Below are positions 15,559 to 19,527 of a DNA stretch of 19,527 nucleotides, piece after piece; within the stretch, counting starts at the first letter, position 1; the number at the start of each line of letters is the position of its first letter. The DNA is from an uncultured Clostridia bacterium. Lineage in GTDB: Bacteria; Bacillota; Clostridia; Oscillospirales; Ruminococcaceae. The position numbers were made by a program, and so were the translations under genes. Under the pieces are notes generated by a model. That model saw nothing but the letters and a program-made list of their open reading frames with translations. It had not been told where the DNA came from and did no database searches. The stretch is taken from assembly GCA_937901805.1 (NCBI GenBank), contig CALDJI010000063.1, positions 1 through 19,527 on the forward strand, written 5' to 3'.

Positions 15559-16164
15559 TTACACCTGCCCTGCCAGTTGTTTTAATCCCTGTTTAATCAT
15601 CTCTTCAATCGGCATATCCGGCGGGAGTTTTGCAATCACGGACGCCGCGTCCGCCTGTGCATAACCAAGCACCACAAGGGCGCTGACCGCCTCCCCTGCG
15701 TTGGAACTGAGCGCGCCGCCGGTGAACACCGCCGTATCCCCCACGCCTTTGACAATGTCGTCGTTTTTCACCTTGTCCTTGAGTTCCAGAATGATGCGCT
15801 GGGCAATCTTCGGCCCAATCCCCTGGCTGCGTGTCAGCGATTTGACATCGTTGGACGCAACGCACAGGGCAAAGCGCTCCGGGCTCAAATTCGAGAGGAT
15901 GGAAAGCGCCGCCTTCGGGCCAACCCCGGAGACGGAAGTAAGCATTTTAAAGCAGTTTAACTCCGCCATTTCGTAAAACCCGAAGAGATCAATCGCATCT
16001 TCCCGTACATTCAGATGAGTGTAGACCGTCACCTCATTACCGGTGGCGGGCAGCTTGGATATAGTGGAAAGAGGCATCATACATTTATAGCCCACGCCGC
16101 CGCATTCCACCACGGCCATAGTTTCCTCTTTATGGATGAGGGTTCCTCTTAGACTGTAGAGCAT
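15559..16164 (-). CDS. ruvA: Holliday junction DNA helicase subunit RuvA
   Basis: A 201-residue tetrameric protein that binds four-way junctions and recruits RuvB. The start MLYSLRGTLIHKE is canonical. The OB-fold region has VYTHLNVREDAIDLFGF. Two helix-hairpin-helix motifs follow: LTSVSGVGPKAALSIL and LTRSQGIGPKIAQRII. The C-terminal RuvB-binding domain has EAVSALVVLGYAQADA. It overlaps the ruvC 3' end by 35 nt, so translation is probably coupled. Confidence 0.97.
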   Translation of the reverse strand: MLYSLRGTLIHKEETMAVVECGGVGYKCMMPLSTISKLPATGNEVTVYTHLNVREDAIDLFGFYEMAELNCFKMLTSVSGVGPKAALSILSNLSPERFALCVASNDVKSLTRSQGIGPKIAQRIILELKDKVKNDDIVKGVGDTAVFTGGALSSNAGEAVSALVVLGYAQADAASVIAKLPPDMPIEEMIKQGLKQLAGQV

Positions 16165-16753
16165 TTTGCTTCATCCTCTTCTTTTTCTGCTGTTCATCAT
16201 ATAATTTTTCGTAATAATCTGCAAGCGCCTGTTTTTGGCTTTTCCCTTTGGTAGAACCGAGCAGACGCCCGACGCTGGCGTTCGACCCGGAAGAGTGGGC
16301 ATGACAGATAGCCACCGCCAGCGCATCCGCCGTATCGTCCGGCTTGGGGACTTCTTTCAGGGAGAGCAGCACGCGGGTCATCTCCTGCACCTGCTTTTTG
16401 ACCGCCTGTCCATAGCCGACAACCGACTGCTTGACCTGGAGCGGAGTGTATTCAAACACCGGCACCATCTGCTTTTTTGCGGAGAGCAGGATGACCCCCC
16501 TGGCCTGCGCCACATCGATACCGGTCTTCTGGTTTGTGGAGAAAAAAAGCTGTTCCACTGCCATAGCGTCCGGATGGTAACGGGAAAGCAGCAGGGTCAT
16601 CTCGTCGTAAATGCGCTCCAGGCGCTCCTCAAACGGCATCCCGGCAGGCGTGGTAATCGCTCCGAAGTTTACCACTCGGAAATGGCTGTGTACATATTCA
16701 ATGACTCCCCAGCCGACAATCGCATAGCCGGGGTCGATCCCGAGAATGACCAT
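16130..16753 (-). CDS. ruvC: Crossover junction endodeoxyribonuclease RuvC
   Basis: A 207-residue Holliday junction resolvase. The catalytic acidic residues are visible: D7 in GIDPG, E67 in VEQLFF, and D140 and D143 in PDDTADALAVA. It is longer than E. coli RuvC because of a Lys/Gln-rich tail of about 45 residues (YDEQQKKKRMKQ...). Part of that tail is encoded in the region overlapping ruvA. AGGAGG lies about 11 nt before ATG 16753. It is the first gene of the ruvCAB operon and probably of the whole downstream minus-strand run. Confidence 0.97.
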   Translation of the reverse strand: MVILGIDPGYAIVGWGVIEYVHSHFRVVNFGAITTPAGMPFEERLERIYDEMTLLLSRYHPDAMAVEQLFFSTNQKTGIDVAQARGVILLSAKKQMVPVFEYTPLQVKQSVVGYGQAVKKQVQEMTRVLLSLKEVPKPDDTADALAVAICHAHSSGSNASVGRLLGSTKGKSQKQALADYYEKLYDEQQKKKRMKQNALQSKRNPHP

Positions 16754-16822
16754 GAACCCAATATTCCTCCTAATGTCCCGTTTTCGATGGCAATATTTTC
16801 AACTAATAAACCTGATGGAAAA

Positions 16823-16832
16823 GGGGATCCCC
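16823..16832. repeat. GGGGATCCCC palindrome in the ruvC leader
   Basis: A perfect 10-bp palindrome between the ruvC promoter and start codon, flanked by more G and C. It has no T-tract of terminator type. Role unknown; it may be chance. Confidence 0.4.
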
Positions 16833-16856
16833 TCCCCATATATAACAATTGAAACC

Positions 16857-16884
16857 ATTATAGCATAAAACAGATGTTTGTGGA
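16857..16884 (-). promoter_or_regulatory. Promoter of ruvCAB (extended -10)
   Basis: On the minus strand: TCCACA (16884-16879, 4 of 6 to consensus), a 16-nt spacer and TATAAT (16862-16857) preceded by TG one base away, an extended -10. The leader to ruvC is about 100 nt. Confidence 0.7.
16867..16880. promoter_or_regulatory. Putative LexA (SOS) box in the ruvC promoter spacer
   Basis: The 14-mer AAAACAGATGTTTG fits the Gram-positive LexA/DinR pattern CGAACRNRYGTTYC at 11 of 14 positions, with the AAC-N4-GTT core intact. It falls between the -35 and -10 of the ruvC promoter, where LexA would block polymerase. The ruvAB genes are SOS-controlled in Bacillus. The outer bases are imperfect, so this is a plausible but unproven site. 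Confidence 0.5.
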
Positions 16885-17173
16885 AAGGAAACTTCATCTT
16901 TCGTCTAATGATGTCAACTGTACCCCAATCAGAGAAAAAAATCGGTGCAATCTCACGAGGAGGACGGCTTATTTCCAGGGGGTTCCCGTATTTCCGGATT
17001 TTTACGTGATTTTGTCAACGGCAATTCGGACGCCAATGAGCCGCGGGCAAAGGAATGGGAAAAAGGCGTTTTCCAAGTCAGGGACAGGCTTTTCTCTATG
17101 AAATTCTCAATCTAAATACAAATTATACAAAAAAATTTCAAATCCATTTGCAATCTTATGACAAAAATCCCTA
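16885..17173. other. Divergent intergenic stretch without a recognisable gene
   Basis: Lies between the ruvC and tRNA-Val promoters. It has short open frames on both strands, but none has both a ribosome site and a recognisable protein. A small hairpin (GGAAAA/TTTTCC, 17058-17074) without a T-tract is the only structure I noticed. Confidence 0.5.
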
Positions 17174-17202
17174 TTGATTTTTTTGTTTAGACAAGCTATA
17201 AT
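17174..17202 (+). promoter_or_regulatory. Promoter of tRNA-Val
   Basis: TTGATT (17174-17179), a 17-nt spacer and a perfect TATAAT (17197-17202), about 33 nt before the tRNA 5' end. Confidence 0.8.
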
Positions 17203-17234
17203 TTATAGCACAGTCCGGTGAGGACGGTGAATAT

Positions 17235-17311
17235 GGACGATTAGCTCAGTTGGTATGAGCATTCGCTTGACGTGCGAAGGGTCACAAGTTCGAGTCTTGT
17301 ATCGTCCACCA
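17235..17311 (+). tRNA. tRNA-Val (anticodon GAC)
   Basis: Acceptor GGACGAT/ATCGTCC, D-arm GCTC-AGTTGGTAT-GAGC, anticodon arm TTCGC-TTGACGT-GCGAA with anticodon GAC, which reads GUC/GUU (Val). The T-arm is ACAAG-TTCGAGT-CTTGT. The discriminator is A and CCA is encoded. A single-gene unit with its own promoter and terminator. Confidence 0.96.
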
Positions 17312-17315
17312 GGGG

Positions 17316-17350
17316 TGCTGTTCCTGCAATAGTGGGAGCGGCATTTTTTT
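17316..17350 (+). terminator. Intrinsic terminator of tRNA-Val
   Basis: TGCTGTTCC pairs with GGAGCGGCA (nine pairs, two of them G-T) across a 10-nt loop, followed by seven Ts (17344-17350). It begins 4 nt after the tRNA CCA. Confidence 0.8.
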
Positions 17351-17780
17351 GTCTGTTTTTACTGAACCCTACCGAAAATCCCCATTCTGCCCGGCCTCCT
17401 TTGCTAAGGAAACTTCGGAAAGTATCCCAACCTGAAATTGATACAAGGGCATCCCTGTTCGTCCCGCAGTATGCAAATCGACCTAAAATGAAAGGAACCT
17501 GGAATACCTGTCATCTATTCCTATGGAAGATATGGTTGAAGGGACGGGAGGATAAAGCAGTCCTGATAACCATCAGGAGCCAATGTGGATTCCGCAAGTC
17601 CTTTTCCCAATTTGGAAACAAATAGCAAATAAAATGTACTCCTCTCATTCCGGCAGGCAAGATTCTAGGAAAACAGGATAACTGGAGCAAAGCAGTTGTC
17701 GACAGACTGCAAAGGAGAATTTTAATCCCGATTAATGGATTGTCCAAAACAGCCCTCTCCATTTTCCTTCTGGAGAAAGC
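17351..17780. other. Apparently non-coding stretch
   Basis: About 430 nt between the tRNA-Val terminator and the cysE leader promoter. Frames on both strands are short or broken and match nothing I recognise. The only structure seen is a perfect 7-bp hairpin (TCCTGAT/ATCAGGA, 17561-17578) without a T-tract. Confidence 0.5.
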
Positions 17781-17809
17781 TTGCACTTTTGGAACGGATG
17801 TGGTATGTT
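17781..17809 (+). promoter_or_regulatory. Possible promoter of the cysE-cysS T-box transcript
   Basis: TTGCAC (17781-17786), a 17-nt spacer and TATGTT (17804-17809), which would start the transcript about 25 nt before T-box stem I. TACAAT (17815-17820) is an alternative -10 but lacks a good -35. Both overlap the palindrome at 17803-17817. Confidence 0.35.
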
Positions 17810-17817
17810 AAACATAC
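17803..17817. repeat. 15-nt palindrome over the cysE promoter
   Basis: GTATGTTAAACATAC is a perfect 7-bp inverted repeat around one central base. It overlaps both candidate -10 elements upstream of the T-box leader. An operator is possible; the binding protein is unknown. Confidence 0.55.
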
Positions 17818-17840
17818 AATGCCAGTAGAATATTTTCAAA

Positions 17841-18118
17841 TGCGTCTGATATGGAAAAAGTAACAACCACAGCCCTGGAAAGAGAACGGATGCCGAAGGC
17901 TGAAAGCATCCGTACAGGTGGGCCGGGAGTGAAATGCATCCATAGAGCACGCAGGGGGAACGGGTTTCCCAGTATCCCTGTGCGCAGTGAGCCGGCGTTA
18001 TCTGGGCTCGTTTGTTCAAAAGTGACAAATAGGAGTGGAACCGCGGGTTTTCAGGCTATCTGAAATCGCCTCCGTACCGTCCGGAAAACCGGATGGATAT
18101 GGGGGCGTTTTGTATTTT
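17841..18118 (+). promoter_or_regulatory. T-box riboswitch (tRNA-Cys sensing) upstream of cysE-cysS
   Basis: A leader RNA that reads uncharged tRNA. Stem I closes with TGCGT (17841-17845)/ACGCA (17949-17953) and TATGGA (17850-17855)/TCCATA (17939-17944). An inner stem ACGGATGC/GCATCCGT follows. The specifier-loop 3' side is GTGAAATGCA, with UGC (17935-17937), a Cys codon. The conserved T-box TGGAACCGCGG is at 18036-18046. Its UGGA bulge would pair with UCCA, the 3' end expected of tRNA-Cys, whose discriminator is U. A terminator follows. Low Cys-tRNA charging should therefore switch on cysE and cysS. The specifier assignment is by eye, but both contacts and the downstream genes agree. Confidence 0.9.
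18067..18116 (+). terminator. Regulated terminator of the T-box leader
   Basis: CGCCTCC...CCGTCCGG, loop AAAA, CCGGATGG...GGGGGCG (18067-18107), then TTTTGTATTTT. The 5' arm bases CCTCC can instead pair with GGAG just before the T-box sequence (18032-18035), the expected antiterminator alternative. It ends about 30 nt before cysE. Confidence 0.8.
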
Positions 18119-18148
18119 CTGCGGATTCCGCCAAGGAGGGCATGTATT

Positions 18149-18805
18149 ATGTTTGAAACCATCCGCGCGGATCTCAACGCTGTACGGCAGAGGGATCCCG
18201 CTTCCCGTTCCCTGCTGGAGGCGGCGCTGCTCTATTCCGGGTTTCATGCCGTATTCTGGTACCGGGTCGCGCACCGGCTGCACCGCAGGCGGCTGTTCTT
18301 TCTTTCCCGGCTGATTTCCCAGACGGCCCGCTTTTTTACCGGGATTGAAATCCATCCCGGCGCAACCATTGGGAAAGGGCTGTTTATTGACCATGGAAGC
18401 GGCGTGGTTATTGGGGAAACCGCCATCCTGGGAGAGAATTGCACTCTCTATCAGGGCGTAACTCTGGGCGGAACCGGCAAGGATAAGGGAAAGCGCCACC
18501 CTACGCTGGGGAACAATGTCCTGGTGGGAGCGGGAGCAAAAGTGCTCGGCCCCTTCACCATTGGGGACAATGCCAAAATCGCCGCAAACGCCGTCGTCCT
18601 GGACGCGGTAGGGGCAAACTCCACCGCAGCCGGCGTGCCGGCAAGGGTTGTCCGCAAACACGGAAAGCGCGTTGGCTATGATCTGGATCAAATCCACATC
18701 CCAGATCCTGTTTCACAGGAGCTGTGCGCCCTGCGTTACCAGATAGAAACTCTGCAAAAAAGAATTTCCATACTTGAAGGAGAGAGAAAAAATGAAAGTG
18801 TTTAA
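18149..18805 (+). CDS. cysE: Serine O-acetyltransferase (CysE, short EpsC-type)
   Basis: A 218-residue enzyme making O-acetyl-L-serine from serine and acetyl-CoA, the first step of cysteine synthesis in the cytoplasm. The N-terminal helices ([20 protein letters not shown]) lead to a left-handed beta-helix of hexapeptide repeats ([27 protein letters not shown]...). The catalytic His lies in [11 protein letters not shown], and [15 protein letters not shown] is the usual cofactor loop. The short C-terminus is typical of Gram-positive forms. ATG 18149 has AAGGAGGG 8 nt upstream; an in-frame extension upstream would run through the T-box and is not real. It overlaps cysS by 14 nt and lies under T-box control. 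Confidence 0.96.
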   Translation: MFETIRADLNAVRQRDPASRSLLEAALLYSGFHAVFWYRVAHRLHRRRLFFLSRLISQTARFFTGIEIHPGATIGKGLFIDHGSGVVIGETAILGENCTLYQGVTLGGTGKDKGKRHPTLGNNVLVGAGAKVLGPFTIGDNAKIAANAVVLDAVGANSTAAGVPARVVRKHGKRVGYDLDQIHIPDPVSQELCALRYQIETLQKRISILEGERKNESV

Positions 18806-19527
18806 TACACTGACCAGGCAAAAAGAAGAACTGAAAACCATAGAACCGGGCAAAGTGCGCATTTATGCCTGCGGGCCGACGGTTTATAACTTTATCCACA
18901 TCGGAAATGCACGGCCCATCTGCGTTTTCGACGTTCTGCGCCGGTACCTGGAATACCGTGGGTATGAGGTCAATTTTGTACAGAATTTTACGGACATTGA
19001 CGACAAGATGATCCGCCGTGCAAACGAGGAAGGGGTCGCGGTTGCAGACATCGCCGAAAAATACATCGCGGAATATCAGAAGGACGCCGCCGGGCTCAAT
19101 GTCCGGCCGGCGACGATCCATCCCAAGGCAACGGAAAACATCGACGCAATTCTCCACATCATCGGACAGCTGGTAGAAAAGGGATACGCCTACCCGCAAA
19201 ACGGGGACGTCTATTTCCGGGCAAAGAAATTTGCAGAATACGGGAAACTCTCACACCAGCCGCTCGAAGATCTGGAAGCCGGAGCACGCATCGATGTGAG
19301 CGAACACAAGGAAAACCCGATGGATTTTGCCCTGTGGAAAGGCGTAAAGCCGGGCGAACCCTTCTGGCCTTCCCCCTGGGGGGACGGGCGGCCGGGATGG
19401 CACATCGAGTGCTCCGCCATGGCCGGGAAATACCTCGGGGATACCATCGACATCCACTGCGGCGGGCAGGATCTGATCTTCCCGCACCATGAGAACGAGA
19501 TCGCCCAGAGCGAATGCGCCCACGGCG
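18792..19527 (+). CDS. cysS: Cysteinyl-tRNA synthetase, 3' end beyond window
   Basis: The first 245 codons of a class I aminoacyl-tRNA synthetase charging tRNA-Cys. [18 protein letters not shown] contains the zinc ligand C27 and the HIGN form of the HIGH signature (36-39). [13 protein letters not shown], the [10 protein letters not shown] zinc-ligand segment and [18 protein letters not shown] follow in family order. The KMSKS loop lies beyond the window. ATG 18792 follows AAGGAGAGAG and overlaps the cysE end, so translation is probably coupled. Co-regulation by the T-box links cysteine supply to tRNA charging. Confidence 0.97.
   Translation, partial: MKVFNTLTRQKEELKTIEPGKVRIYACGPTVYNFIHIGNARPICVFDVLRRYLEYRGYEVNFVQNFTDIDDKMIRRANEEGVAVADIAEKYIAEYQKDAAGLNVRPATIHPKATENIDAILHIIGQLVEKGYAYPQNGDVYFRAKKFAEYGKLSHQPLEDLEAGARIDVSEHKENPMDFALWKGVKPGEPFWPSPWGDGRPGWHIECSAMAGKYLGDTIDIHCGGQDLIFPHHENEIAQSECAHG

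Noticed and set aside
16874..17101. 75-codon plus-strand open frame in the divergent region.
   Set aside because: It starts inside the ruvC promoter -35 region, has no ribosome site, and its translation resembles no protein.
17272..17625. 117-codon plus-strand open frame.
   Set aside because: It begins inside tRNA-Val and reads through its terminator; no ribosome site.
18035..18148. Upstream in-frame extension of cysE.
   Set aside because: This part is the T-box antiterminator and terminator; the real start has AAGGAGGG at 18134-18141.
1..19527. CRISPR arrays, insertion sequences, prophage or toxin-antitoxin genes.
   Set aside because: No spaced direct repeats, transposase, integrase or phage-type proteins were seen on either strand.

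Overview
The window looks like chromosomal DNA of a low-to-moderate-GC Firmicute, most likely a Clostridia member (Oscillospirales-like). The evidence is gene order and gene families: ecfA1-ecfA2-ecfT-truA, ruvC-ruvA-ruvB, a Cys T-box ahead of cysE-cysS, a TagA/MnaA wall-polymer pair and strong AGGAGG-type ribosome sites. Taxonomy is inference; no rRNA is present. Everything from 1 to 16753 reads on the minus strand. Everything from about 17174 onward reads on the plus strand, so the 16754-17234 interval is a divergent promoter region.

Region 1 (1-5336, minus) is a cell-surface polysaccharide operon with a good promoter at 5308-5336. In transcription order it holds tagA (WecG/TagA/CpsF transferase), wecB/mnaA (UDP-GlcNAc 2-epimerase), a GT4 glycosyltransferase, an O-antigen-ligase/polymerase-like membrane protein and a GT2 glycosyltransferase cut by the window edge. 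WecB makes the UDP-ManNAc that TagA-family enzymes attach to the lipid-linked primer. The next genes presumably extend and polymerise the glycan.

Region 2 (5435-5938, minus) is a four-tRNA cluster (Gly-TCC, Arg-TCT, His-GTG, Gln-TTG), all with encoded CCA ends. It has a near-consensus promoter and a strong terminator.

Region 3 (5961-8130, minus) is a broken Clp-family AAA+ unfoldase gene with an N-terminal zinc finger (ClpE/ClpC type). A deletion of about 110 bp near 6652-6663 has removed the Walker A motif of the second ATPase domain and shifted the frame.

Region 4 (8303-16753, minus) is a long, tightly packed housekeeping run: ruvC-ruvA-ruvB (Holliday junction processing), a class I methyltransferase, ecfA1-ecfA2-ecfT (vitamin/metal ECF transporter core), truA, a membrane-anchored beta-propeller-like protein and cvpA. 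A LexA-box-like sequence sits between the -35 and -10 of the ruvC promoter.

Region 5 (17174-19527, plus) has a solitary tRNA-Val(GAC) with its own promoter and terminator, then about 450 bp with no recognisable gene. It ends with a T-box leader (specifier UGC, tRNA-binding bulge UGGA, both fitting tRNA-Cys) controlling cysE and the overlapping, window-truncated cysS.

I did not find a clearly new multi-gene system. The most unusual items are the Clp gene lesion, several perfect inverted repeats at promoters and the hairpin inside the tRNA cluster.
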